Of a DNA stretch of 64,000 nt, positions 1 through 8,123 are shown in pieces; the first letter of the stretch is position 1; each line of letters starts with the position of its first letter. A program made the position numbers and the translations under genes. A model generated the notes under the pieces. That model made no database searches. It was given only the letters and a program-made list of their open reading frames with translations, and was not told the DNA's origin. Source of the DNA: Gemmatimonadaceae bacterium (GTDB lineage Bacteria > Gemmatimonadota > Gemmatimonadetes > Gemmatimonadales > Gemmatimonadaceae); the NCBI GenBank assembly GCA_036003045.1, contig DASYSS010000059.1:1-64000 (forward strand), given 5' to 3'.

Positions 1-285
1 ATGATGCCCGCTCCGGATCGCAACGCGTTCGTCGCGCGTACGGTGGATTGGATCAATCGCACGCTCGTTCCCGAGGGTGTCACGGTAGATGCCGACACAC
101 CGCTGTTCGCGAATGGGCTGATCAACTCCATTCGCATTCTCGAGATCATCGCCTGGACCGAGCGCGCAACCGGCCGGCGCATTCCCGACGCGGCAATCCG
201 GATGGACAATTTCCGCACGGTGCGACGCATCGCCGACGTCTTCTGCGCGACGGAAGACACGGGAGGTTCCGATGTGGCGGCATAG
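1..285 (+). CDS. stand-alone acyl/aminoacyl carrier protein
   Basis: A 94-residue carrier protein, about the usual ACP length. The expected phosphopantetheine attachment serine is S43 in GLINSIRILEI, at the start of helix 2; the usual Asp-Ser-Leu is here Asn-Ser-Ile, as is often seen in non-fatty-acid carrier proteins. Two Met codons (1 and 4) open the frame at the very edge of the window, so a start further upstream cannot be excluded. Its stop overlaps the next gene, an amino acid:carrier-protein ligase, by 14 nt. That pairing suggests this protein receives an activated amino acid as a thioester rather than a fatty acid. No phosphopantetheinyl transferase is visible in the window. The carrier fold is clear; the bound substrate is inferred. 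Confidence 0.85.
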   Translation: MMPAPDRNAFVARTVDWINRTLVPEGVTVDADTPLFANGLINSIRILEIIAWTERATGRRIPDAAIRMDNFRTVRRIADVFCATEDTGGSDVAA

Positions 286-1195
286 CGAGGTGCTTCGCAT
301 TCTGAGGTCGCGCGGCGATGTCTGGGACGTCGCCCCCGGCATCACCGGCTTTCGCGGCGCCACGGCAAACCTGTTCGCCGCGCTCGAGCGTCACATCGGC
401 GACGTGTGCCTTGGAGAAACACCCGACGAATGGCGCGTTCCGCCCGCCATCGGCTTCGCCACACTGGCGCGCGCCGACTACTTCGCGTCGCTGCCGCAGT
501 GGCTGACGCTGGTTTCTCATTTGAGCGGCCGAGAGGATGTGCTGCGGCGGGTGGCGGAGGATCCGGAGCCGGCATTGGCCGTCCGTGAAGCGGCAACACC
601 GCCGATCGTCGCGCTCAATCCCGCCGTCTGCTATCACGTGTACGCCGGACTCGCCGGACAAACGTTGGATGCTCCTCGATTGGTGACGGCCCAAGCCGGC
701 TGCTGGCGCCACGAAGCGACGCGGCATCGATCGCTCGAGCGCGGATGGGCGTTCACGATGCGCGAAGTCGTTTTCGTCGGCGACGACGTGCGTGCAACGG
801 AGTTTCTGCGGCGCGCAACGGAGCGGGCGACGTCGTTGGCCCACTCGCTTGGCCTCGACACGACGATCGCCCCGGCAACCGACCCGTTCTTCGCGCCGAC
901 GGCGCGCGCAAAACAAGTCCTGCAGCGCATCAAGGAGCTCAAGCACGAGCTGCTGCTCCCGATCGGCGACGATCAAACGACCGCCGCCGCGTCGTTCAAC
1001 CTGCACGACACGTTCTTCGGCGAGGCGTTCCGGATTCGATTGTCGGACGGGCGCCCCGCCACCACCGCGTGCATGGCGTTCGGCATCGAACGGTGGACGC
1101 TCGCATTCCTCGCGGCGCACGGCCCCGACGCGCGCCATTGGCCCCCCCGCGCGCTCCAGCCGCTCGGCGAGACAGTGGAGGTTAGCCATGTCTGA
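272..1195 (+). CDS. amino acid--[acyl-carrier-protein] ligase (SerRS-like class II synthetase)
   Basis: A 307-residue catalytic core of a class II aminoacyl-tRNA synthetase without any tRNA-binding arm. This matches the amino acid:carrier-protein ligases known from Bradyrhizobium, which adenylate a small amino acid (Gly or Ala) and pass it to carrier-protein phosphopantetheine. The three expected zinc ligands can be seen: C120 in NPAVCYH, E165 in FTMREV and C267 in TTACMAFG. Motif 2 is around CWRHE (144-148) and motif 3 is GIER (271-274). A strong Shine-Dalgarno GGGAGG lies 5 nt before the ATG. The gene overlaps the carrier-protein gene upstream and the desaturase-like gene downstream, so these three are almost certainly translated together. 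The family is well supported; which amino acid is activated cannot be read from the sequence. Confidence 0.9.
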   Translation: MWRHSEVLRILRSRGDVWDVAPGITGFRGATANLFAALERHIGDVCLGETPDEWRVPPAIGFATLARADYFASLPQWLTLVSHLSGREDVLRRVAEDPEPALAVREAATPPIVALNPAVCYHVYAGLAGQTLDAPRLVTAQAGCWRHEATRHRSLERGWAFTMREVVFVGDDVRATEFLRRATERATSLAHSLGLDTTIAPATDPFFAPTARAKQVLQRIKELKHELLLPIGDDQTTAAASFNLHDTFFGEAFRIRLSDGRPATTACMAFGIERWTLAFLAAHGPDARHWPPRALQPLGETVEVSHV

Positions 1196-1946
1196 AACGA
1201 TCGTCACGACCGGCGCGCTCTACGTTCGTCACGCGCGCGCGGCAGACCGCGGCGCTTGGTCCGTCGAGCGCGACGTCGACTGGAAGGCGATCGATGCGCG
1301 AGTCGCGCTCTCGCAGCCCGACATTCTCGCCAAGCTCCGCGACGCCGCGCTCATCGAGTCGTTTCATCCGGTGAACTTGTCGCGCCTCATCCGGCTCACC
1401 TGGGACGACATCGACGCCGGCGTCGTGTTCTCGCTCGAGATGTTCGAGGGGTTCAAGCACTTTCACGCGCTGCGCACGTACCTCGACGCCGTCGGTTACG
1501 GGCCGGCCATTACGAACGACGATCTTCGCGCGATCCGCGAACGCGCCGAGCGCGGCGATCTCGATCCGGCCGACGCCATGACGCCGCTCGTCGAGTTCAT
1601 GCTCAGCGAGCACCTCGCCGCGTACTTCTTCCGCCGGCTGAGCGAGCAAGCGCGCGAACCGCAGCTGGCCGCGATGCTCGAGCTGATCGCGGCCGACGAG
1701 GTTCGTCACGCGCAGTCCGCGTCCGACCTGATCGCCAAGCGGCTCGCCGTCAATCCCGAGCTCAAACCCGGCGTGCTCCGCGCGGCGACCCGCTTCAAGC
1801 ACTACGGCACCGAGGCGGTGGGCGGGGGTGACGTTCCCGTCGCCATGGAAGGCGACGAGATCGCGATCCGGACGTTCGCTGGGCGCATTGAACGGCTCTG
1901 CGGCACGCGCCTCGTCGATCACCTGAAAACCGAGATGGAGCTGTAA
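1188..1946 (+). CDS. acyl-ACP desaturase-like ferritin-fold diiron protein
   Basis: A 252-residue helical protein resembling the type 2 (soluble) acyl-ACP desaturases. The best match is 138-190, where a helix with E141/H142 is followed by IAADEVRHA with E171 and H174, the second ExxH of the diiron site. The earlier helix (81-100) carries E84, E87, H91 and H93 in a segment that aligns with the EENRHG helix of plant desaturases. The glutamate one expects three residues before H91 is glycine, so the first half-site is atypical. The protein is shorter than plant desaturases (about 360). Such enzymes use O2 on substrates tethered to ACP, which fits the neighbouring carrier protein and ligase; an aminoacyl thioester is the inferred substrate. 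The start is set by GGAGG before the ATG at 1188, which overlaps the previous stop. Confidence 0.75.
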   Translation: MSETIVTTGALYVRHARAADRGAWSVERDVDWKAIDARVALSQPDILAKLRDAALIESFHPVNLSRLIRLTWDDIDAGVVFSLEMFEGFKHFHALRTYLDAVGYGPAITNDDLRAIRERAERGDLDPADAMTPLVEFMLSEHLAAYFFRRLSEQAREPQLAAMLELIAADEVRHAQSASDLIAKRLAVNPELKPGVLRAATRFKHYGTEAVGGGDVPVAMEGDEIAIRTFAGRIERLCGTRLVDHLKTEMEL

Positions 1947-1948
1947 CC

Positions 1949-2497
1949 ATGGAAATCAACGAACGCGAGCTCACGCTTCTCAACTTCTATCGTGCCTCCG
2001 AGCTGCAGGGCGGATTGATCCTCGGCCGGCTCGTCGAGCACGTGCGCGACCCCGATCTCATCCTCCGACTCACCGAACATAGCTCGGAGGAAATCATGCA
2101 CGCGCAGCTGTGGACAAAGACCATCATTGCGGTGGGCGGACGTCCTCGGCCAACATCGGATACGTATCAGTCGCGTTATGCCGCGGCGATCGGCACGCCG
2201 AGCTCGCTCGTCGAGGTGCTCGCGCTGACCCAGGTCTTCGAGCGTGGCGTGTACCGGCACTTCGTCCGCCACCTGCGTCGGCCGGGGACGCATCCGCTCG
2301 TGCAGGCGACGCTGCGCCGCATGCTCGACGACGAGCGCGGGCACCTCTCGTGGGTACAAGAATGGCTCGCCGGACAGACCGGCGCTCGCCGCCTGGCGAT
2401 TCCGTCGCTCATGCGGCGATACACGGCTGTCGACGCGCGGATTCACGCGCAGCTGTTGCGCGACTACGAATGGGACGACCTCGCATGCGCGTCCTGA
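1949..2497 (+). CDS. ferritin-like diiron protein
   Basis: A 182-residue four-helix protein with a complete ferritin-type diiron ligand pattern: E18, then E48xxH51 (SSEEIMHAQ), then E98 (QVFERGVY), then E129xxH132 (DDERGHLSW). It begins two bases after the stop of the preceding desaturase-like gene and overlaps the following gene by 13 nt. The two diiron proteins are therefore made side by side, either as two successive oxidation steps or as an oxygenase and an accessory subunit. A GGAG lies 8 nt before the ATG. The fold and metal site are direct observations; an oxidase or oxygenase role is an inference from family and context. A non-catalytic iron-storage role is unlikely in this operon. 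Confidence 0.75.
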   Translation: MEINERELTLLNFYRASELQGGLILGRLVEHVRDPDLILRLTEHSSEEIMHAQLWTKTIIAVGGRPRPTSDTYQSRYAAAIGTPSSLVEVLALTQVFERGVYRHFVRHLRRPGTHPLVQATLRRMLDDERGHLSWVQEWLAGQTGARRLAIPSLMRRYTAVDARIHAQLLRDYEWDDLACAS

Positions 2498-3681
2498 CGG
2501 AGCCGCGCGAGACAGGATCCGCCGCAACACCGACGCGTGCGGCGGGCCTCGTGCGTCGCGTCTCGCTCCGCGGCGCGATCGACGATCGCCTGTACTTCGC
2601 GCAGGTCCGCGAGGACCCGCTCCTCGAGATCGAGGCGCTCGCCCCGACGGCGGACGATTCACTCGTCGTCGTGGGATCCGGCGGATGCACGGCGCTGTCG
2701 CTGCTCGCCGCGGGCACTGGTCACGTCGCGTCGGTGGATCTCAATCGGACGCAGAATCACCTCGCCGAGCTCAAGCTCGCGGCGGTGACTTCGCTGCCGC
2801 ACGACGCACTGCTCGGCATGCTCGGTGGCGCGAAGTGGACCCGTGCTGCTCGAGCCGCCAACTACGCCGAGCTCCGCGGCCGCATCTCGCCCGCGGCGCG
2901 CGCGTATTGGGACGCCCGTCCATCGATGATCGAGCGCGGTGTGCTCGACGCCGGCGTCACCGAACGGTTCGTGCGCGCCGTCGTGGTCGCGCTCCAGCTG
3001 TTCGTCCACCCGGGCTCGCGAGTCGAGCGGCTGTTCGCGTGTGGCTCGATCGACGGGCAGCGAGCGTTGTTCGAGCAAGAGTGGGACACGTTCCGGTGGC
3101 GTGCGTTCTTCAGGGTCCTGCTGAATCGCGTCGTCTTTCGCCGCGCATACGATTCGGCGTTCTTCGCGCATCTCGAGCAGCCCAGCTTCGCGGCGCACTT
3201 TCGCGCGCGCGCCGAGCACACGCTGACTCGGCTCAGCGTACGCGACAACTACTTCCTGCACCAGATGCTCACCGGCGAATATCCGGCGCATGAACCGCAC
3301 GGCGTTCCGCCCTATCTGCGCGAGGACGGCAGCCGCGCTGTCTCGAACGCGAGCGACGCGCTGACGCTCGTCGACGGCTCCTTTACCGACTACCTCAGGA
3401 CGGTGCCCGACGGGAGTGTCTCGGGCTTCGCCCTGTCGAACATCTGCGAGTGGCTCACGCCCGCGGCGGTCGACGAGCTATTCGGCGAAGTCGTGCGCAC
3501 GGCTCGCCCACAGGCGCGCCTCTGCTTCCGCAACTTCGTGGGATGGACGGAAGTCCCGGAGCGTTGGCGTGAATTCGTCGTCGAGGACCGGGCGCTCGGT
3601 GAGCGACTCATCGCGCGAGATCGCGCGGTCGTTCAGCGGCGCATCGCCGTTTGTCGGGTGAACGCGGGAGCGGACCGATGA
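2485..3681 (+). CDS. DUF3419 / BtaA-like SAM 3-amino-3-carboxypropyl transferase
   Basis: A 398-residue member of the DUF3419 family. Its best-known member, BtaA, moves the 3-amino-3-carboxypropyl group of S-adenosylmethionine onto diacylglycerol in betaine-lipid synthesis. A nucleotide-binding segment is visible at 60-90: VVVGSGGC (62-68) followed by the acidic D85 in SVDLN. The C-terminal half contains DNYFLHQMLTGEY, a conserved block of the family. No BtaB-type N-methyltransferase lies nearby, so betaine-lipid synthesis is not supported. In this operon the acceptor could be the carrier-protein-bound amino acid or a later intermediate. There is no Shine-Dalgarno; the ATG at 2485 sits inside the end of the previous gene and is probably translationally coupled. 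The family is confident, the acceptor unknown. Confidence 0.8.
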   Translation: MRVLTEPRETGSAATPTRAAGLVRRVSLRGAIDDRLYFAQVREDPLLEIEALAPTADDSLVVVGSGGCTALSLLAAGTGHVASVDLNRTQNHLAELKLAAVTSLPHDALLGMLGGAKWTRAARAANYAELRGRISPAARAYWDARPSMIERGVLDAGVTERFVRAVVVALQLFVHPGSRVERLFACGSIDGQRALFEQEWDTFRWRAFFRVLLNRVVFRRAYDSAFFAHLEQPSFAAHFRARAEHTLTRLSVRDNYFLHQMLTGEYPAHEPHGVPPYLREDGSRAVSNASDALTLVDGSFTDYLRTVPDGSVSGFALSNICEWLTPAAVDELFGEVVRTARPQARLCFRNFVGWTEVPERWREFVVEDRALGERLIARDRAVVQRRIAVCRVNAGADR

Positions 3682-4817
3682 CCGCCACGATCGTTCGACC
3701 GGACGTTCTTGTGCGCGACGCGCGCGGCGGCGACAACGCCTCACTCGTCGCGCTGGCCAAGGCGTGCCCCATGGAGGGCGACATCGCTCTCGCCGTCTCG
3801 CGCGAGCCGGACTTCTTTGCGCTCAACCGCCTCGAGGGATCGCGGTGGCGGGTGGGCGTCGCCGAGTCGGACGCGCTGCCTCGCAGCGGCGTCGCGGGGT
3901 GCGTCATGGCCGCGGCGCGGACGAGCTATCTCCGAGGACAGCCTCGCGAGACGCTCTACGCCGGCGACCTCAAAGTTCATCCGTCGGTGCGTGGCGCCGG
4001 CATCGCCGACTCGCTCACCGAGTGGGCGGTCGGCGTACTCGGCGATCTGGGCGGCGACGACGCCCCCGTTCTCGTCACTGTGCTCTCCGGTAATCGTGCG
4101 ATGGAGCGGCGTGCATTCGGCCGCGGCGGCGCTCCGGCGTTCACACGTTTCTCGACGATTCGCGCCTTCTCGATTCCCCTGCTCTGGCCGCGCTCCCAGC
4201 GCGACATCGGAGCCATTCGCGTCTCACCAGCGACGAGCTCCGATCTCGACGAGATGGCGGCCCTCTGGAAGCGAGTCGCGCCGGGGAGGCAGTTCGCGCC
4301 CGCCTTCGACGCCGATTCGTTGAGCGCGTGGATCGCCGACGCACCGGGACTCGGCATCCACGACTATCGCGTCGCGCGAACGCGCGACGGTCGGATCGTC
4401 GGATTTCTCGCGTGGTGGGATCAGACCGTTTTCAAGCAATCGCATGTGCTGCGGTATTCGCCGCGCCTCGCCGCCGCGCGTGTCGCGATCAACGGGATGG
4501 CGACCCTCATGAGTGGGATTCGGCTGCCGAGCGTCGGCGAGCCGTTGAGCTACCGAACCGCGCTGCACGTCTGTGTGCCGTCCGGTCGGCCCGACGTGCT
4601 TCGCGCCCTGCTTCGCGCGAGTTGTGCCGAGTTGCACGGCCAGCGATATGCCTTCGCGACGATCGGGCTCGACGTGCGCGACCCGCTCTGCGCGGCGATG
4701 CCCGGCTTCGCGGCGCAGCCAACCGACGTGAACGCGTACGTATTCACACCCTCGGGTCCGTACGCCGGCCCATCGCTCGACGATCGTCCTCTTCACTACG
4801 AGATCGCGCTCGTATGA
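3678..4817 (+). CDS. tandem GNAT-family N-acyltransferase
   Basis: A 379-residue protein that looks like two GNAT-like halves. The N-terminal half has the acetyl-CoA-binding signature around DLKVHPSVRGAGIADSL (97-113). The second half, from about residue 185, repeats a weaker GNAT-like pattern (TSSDLDEMAALWKRV, later RIVGFLAWW). It starts by ATGA overlap with the previous gene, with GGGAG 7 nt upstream, and ends by ATGA overlap with the radical SAM gene. Acyl donors for GNATs can be acyl-CoA or acyl-ACP, and aminoacyl-transferring double-GNAT proteins exist. Offloading or condensing the carrier-bound aminoacyl group is therefore a reasonable guess, but only a guess. Simple N-acetylation of the product is the alternative. 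Confidence 0.75.
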   Translation: MTATIVRPDVLVRDARGGDNASLVALAKACPMEGDIALAVSREPDFFALNRLEGSRWRVGVAESDALPRSGVAGCVMAAARTSYLRGQPRETLYAGDLKVHPSVRGAGIADSLTEWAVGVLGDLGGDDAPVLVTVLSGNRAMERRAFGRGGAPAFTRFSTIRAFSIPLLWPRSQRDIGAIRVSPATSSDLDEMAALWKRVAPGRQFAPAFDADSLSAWIADAPGLGIHDYRVARTRDGRIVGFLAWWDQTVFKQSHVLRYSPRLAAARVAINGMATLMSGIRLPSVGEPLSYRTALHVCVPSGRPDVLRALLRASCAELHGQRYAFATIGLDVRDPLCAAMPGFAAQPTDVNAYVFTPSGPYAGPSLDDRPLHYEIALV

Positions 4818-5830
4818 CGACTCGGCGAAAGAAGCTGGGACGCGTCGGATATTGGTCGAGGCTTTACGGCACGCTGCGACGGGCGAATCGCTCGTATTCG
4901 CGCGAGACCGACATGGAGCGCGCGCCATTCCCGAGGGTAATCCAGCTTCAGACGATCAACGCCTGCCAGGCGGCGTGCAAGATGTGCCCCTATCCCGCGT
5001 TCAAGGGCGTGTTTGCGCGCGGGCGCATGGACGACGCGCTCTTCGACAAGATCACCGACGAGATCGCACTGCATCCTGAAGTCGAAACGTTCGTCCCGAT
5101 GCTCCAGAACGAACCGTTTCTCGACAAGCACATCTTCGAGAAGATCGCCCGCTTCAAGCGTCGCACCGCCGGCCGCATCAGCGTCGAGCTGGTGACGAAC
5201 GGCGCGCTTCTCACCGACGAGCACATTTCGCGTTTGCGCGACGCCGAGCTCGACGTCCTCGACATCAGTCTCGATGCGCTGAGCCGGGACGTGTATGAGA
5301 AGATCCGCATCGGTCTCGATTACGACACGGTGCTGGCCGGCGTCGAGCGTGTGATCGCCGCGGATCTTCCCGGAACGAGCGTCTTCGTGCGACTCGTACG
5401 CCAGCGCGACAACGCCCAGGAAGTGCGTGCCTTCGCCGGCCGTTGGCGACGACGCGGCGTTCCGGTCTTCATATATGATGTCACCAACCGGACTGGCGCG
5501 CTTCCGCAGTTCGACCAGTCGATTCGCGCGCCCCGGCCGTCGGCGGCTGGGTCCCTGGTCGACGGCACGAAGCGGTGGGCCTCGCGGGCCTGGCTCGGCC
5601 ACTGTCCCATTCCGTTCGCGTCCGCGAGCATCCTGCACAACGGCGACGTGTTGATGTGCACCCACGACTGGGCGCGCGAGGAAGTCATCGGCAACGTGCG
5701 CGACCTCGGCATCGCCGAGCTGTGGAACGGCGATCGCATGCGCGAGATTCGGCGGCTCATCAGCGAGCGACGCTACGAGGCGATCCCCGCGTGCCGCCAC
5801 TGCTCCCTCTGGCGCGATGGCTGGTTCTGA
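4814..5830 (+). CDS. radical SAM/SPASM enzyme
   Basis: A 338-residue radical SAM protein. The [4Fe-4S] site that binds and cleaves SAM is C51xxxC55xxC58 (CQAACKMC), preceded by a beta strand VIQLQTINA. A C-terminal SPASM-type auxiliary cluster domain is indicated by C264 (GHCPIPF), C282 (VLMCTHDW), C327 and C330 (ACRHCSLW), with the typical ILHNGDV and IGNVRD segments. SPASM proteins commonly modify peptides but also small molecules and carrier-bound substrates. No precursor peptide gene is evident in the operon, so modification of the carrier-bound or released amino acid product is the better guess. It overlaps the upstream gene by ATGA and the downstream exporter gene by 14 nt. Confidence 0.85.
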   Translation: MTTRRKKLGRVGYWSRLYGTLRRANRSYSRETDMERAPFPRVIQLQTINACQAACKMCPYPAFKGVFARGRMDDALFDKITDEIALHPEVETFVPMLQNEPFLDKHIFEKIARFKRRTAGRISVELVTNGALLTDEHISRLRDAELDVLDISLDALSRDVYEKIRIGLDYDTVLAGVERVIAADLPGTSVFVRLVRQRDNAQEVRAFAGRWRRRGVPVFIYDVTNRTGALPQFDQSIRAPRPSAAGSLVDGTKRWASRAWLGHCPIPFASASILHNGDVLMCTHDWAREEVIGNVRDLGIAELWNGDRMREIRRLISERRYEAIPACRHCSLWRDGWF

Positions 5831-8108
5831 AGCGGCGGCGCGAGGCATCGTACGACGCAGGAGGACGATCCTCGCGGCGTGGATCGTCCTGTGCGCCGCG
5901 CTCGTCCCCGCGGCGCGAAGCATCGAGTCCGTGTTGAGCGTCGCGGCGCGTATCGACGGCAGCGAGTCCGCGGCGGTGGACGATCAGTTGGCACGGCGTT
6001 TCCGTTCGCCGTTCGCCCATTCGGTCGTACTCGTCGCCGCCGGTCTGCCGTCGCCGACGACGCGCGACGGTGAGTCAGCGCTCGGGAGGCTCGCGACGGC
6101 GGTCAAGTCCGAGCCGGGCGTGACGGGCGTCGTCTCGTACTTGGATGGTCGCGAATCTCTCATGGTCGCCGACTCCGGCCAGAACGCGACTTTCCTGATG
6201 GTCGGCCTCGATGGTCCGCGCCCGGACACGCGGCTCGCGTTGCTGCGCGACGACACGCGCCGCATCGAGCGCGAGATGCACGATGACTACCCGCACCTCG
6301 AGTTGCGTTGGACCGGCGAGACGGCTCTGAACGCCGACCTGCGTCGTGCCAGCGCCGCGGATGCGCAAAGCGCCGAGCTGCGAGCGCTGCCGCTGACGCT
6401 CCTTCTGCTGTTGGTGGCGTTCGGCGCGCTCGCCGCCGCGCTCCTGCCCATCGCCGGAGGCATGCTGGCGATTGGCGTCTCGCTCGGCTTGGCCAGCCTC
6501 GTCGCGCATGTATGGTCGCTGTCCATCCTCGCGCAGAACGTCGTGACGATGATCGGCCTCGGTCTGGGAATCGACTACTCGCTGTTGATGGTCGGTCGAT
6601 TCCGCGATGAGCTGCGGTCGGGCCGGCGAGCCGAAGTCGCCGCTGTAGAAGCGTTGCGCCACGCCGGACCGACGATCGCGCTGTCTGGACTCGCCGTGGC
6701 GATCGGGTTCGGCGCGCTCGTGACCGCGCCGGTGAACGAGCTTCGCTCCGTCGCGATCGGCGGTCTGCTCGTGACCGGCGTGTCGATTCTGATCTCGACC
6801 ACACTCCTTCCCGGGCTGCTCGCGGAGGTGGGCGAGCGGGTCGATCTCGGACGCGTAAACCTCGTGCGGCGGGCGCGGCCGCGCTGGAACCATTGGGCCG
6901 ACGCGGTGACCCGCCATCCGCTGCGCGTTCTCGCGATCTGCGGCCTGCCGGTCTGCGCGCTCGCGTGGCAGTCCCGAAAGCTGAACATCGATCTTCCGCG
7001 AGGCGACTGGCTCCCGAAGCAAATGGAGTCCGCCGTCGCGCTTCGCTCGCTGCAGACGATGGGACGAGGCTCCGTCGTCAACACGATCCGTTTGACGCTG
7101 GAATTTCCGCGTGGCATGTCGGCGTTGGACGACAGTGGCTGGGCGGCGACGACTCGCGTCGCGCGATGGCTGGTCGCCGATTCGGCGATTCAACGCGTGC
7201 GGTCGTTGCCCGGATTCGTCGCGCCGATGGGCACGTTCATCCCACGCGACACACTCGTGTCGCTCCTCCCGGCCTCCGTGCGACGGTCATTCGTCAGCGA
7301 GGACGGGGGGATGGCTCTCCTCGAGGTCGTTCCGCGGGAGAGTGCGACGCCACGCGACCTTTCGGCGCTCGTCCATCGGCTTCGATCGGCGGACACGGTG
7401 CTCGCGACGAGTCGCGGACGGGCGACGCTGTTGGTCGGCGGGCTTCCGGCGTTCAACTATGACTACGAGCGCGCGGTCGCCGGACGATTGGTGCAGGTCA
7501 TCGCGCTGGTCGTCGGCGCGACGTTCATCGTGCTGGCCGTCGGATTCAGATCGGTGCTCGTTCCGCTCAAGGCGATCGTGCTCAATCTGCTCGCGGTCGC
7601 GGCGGCATTCGGCGCGGTGAAGCTGGTGTTTCAGGACGGCGTCGGCGGCGCGGCCCTCGGGCTCGACGGAGCACTCGACGCGATTTTTCCCGCGGTGCCG
7701 GTGCTGGTCTTCTGCATCGTGTTCGGATTGAGCATGGACTACGAGGTGTTCCTCGTCGCGCGCATCCGCGAGGCGCGCGCCGGCGGCTTGAAGGAACGCG
7801 AGGCGATCGCGCATGGGCTGTCGCAGACGAGCGGCCTGATCACGAGCGCGGCCGCCATCATGATAGTCGTCTTCGGCGCGTTCGTGCTCGGCGACTTCCT
7901 TTTGATCAAGATGCTCGGGTTCGCGCTGGCCGTCGCGGTGTTGTTGGACGCGACCGTCATGCGCCTCGCCGTAAGCCCTGCATTGCTCACGTTGGCCGGC
8001 CGGTTGAACTGGTGGCCGGGAGACTTCGCGCGACGAGCGCTCGGCGGTCCTGGGAGTATCGAGGTAGGACGAAATCGCCTCGCCGACTTCACGCATCGCG
8101 GCGACTAG
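5817..8108 (+). CDS. MMPL/RND-family exporter
   Basis: A 763-residue membrane protein with the two-fold MMPL (RND superfamily) layout. There is one N-terminal transmembrane helix (about 16-33), an exported loop (about 40-185), a five-to-six-helix block (about 190-345), a second helix with exported loop, and a second helical block (about 560-740). SMDYEVFLVARIRE in the second half and GIDYSLLMVGRFRDE in the first are the conserved D-Y motifs of transmembrane helix 4 in each repeat, expected to carry protons. MMPL proteins export lipids and hydrophobic metabolites. As the last gene of the overlapping operon, it most likely exports the pathway product. The start overlaps the previous gene by 14 nt. 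Confidence 0.88.
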   Translation: MAGSEAAARGIVRRRRTILAAWIVLCAALVPAARSIESVLSVAARIDGSESAAVDDQLARRFRSPFAHSVVLVAAGLPSPTTRDGESALGRLATAVKSEPGVTGVVSYLDGRESLMVADSGQNATFLMVGLDGPRPDTRLALLRDDTRRIEREMHDDYPHLELRWTGETALNADLRRASAADAQSAELRALPLTLLLLLVAFGALAAALLPIAGGMLAIGVSLGLASLVAHVWSLSILAQNVVTMIGLGLGIDYSLLMVGRFRDELRSGRRAEVAAVEALRHAGPTIALSGLAVAIGFGALVTAPVNELRSVAIGGLLVTGVSILISTTLLPGLLAEVGERVDLGRVNLVRRARPRWNHWADAVTRHPLRVLAICGLPVCALAWQSRKLNIDLPRGDWLPKQMESAVALRSLQTMGRGSVVNTIRLTLEFPRGMSALDDSGWAATTRVARWLVADSAIQRVRSLPGFVAPMGTFIPRDTLVSLLPASVRRSFVSEDGGMALLEVVPRESATPRDLSALVHRLRSADTVLATSRGRATLLVGGLPAFNYDYERAVAGRLVQVIALVVGATFIVLAVGFRSVLVPLKAIVLNLLAVAAAFGAVKLVFQDGVGGAALGLDGALDAIFPAVPVLVFCIVFGLSMDYEVFLVARIREARAGGLKEREAIAHGLSQTSGLITSAAAIMIVVFGAFVLGDFLLIKMLGFALAVAVLLDATVMRLAVSPALLTLAGRLNWWPGDFARRALGGPGSIEVGRNRLADFTHRGD

Positions 8109-8123
8109 CGCAGATTGGTGTCA

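Noticed and set aside
2485-3681. Betaine-lipid synthesis (btaAB)
   Set aside because: No BtaB-type methyltransferase adjoins it, and the operon context differs.
4814-5830. Radical SAM gene as part of a RiPP cluster
   Set aside because: No short precursor-peptide gene or RRE-like domain is evident in or near the operon. The carrier-protein and ligase genes suggest another substrate.
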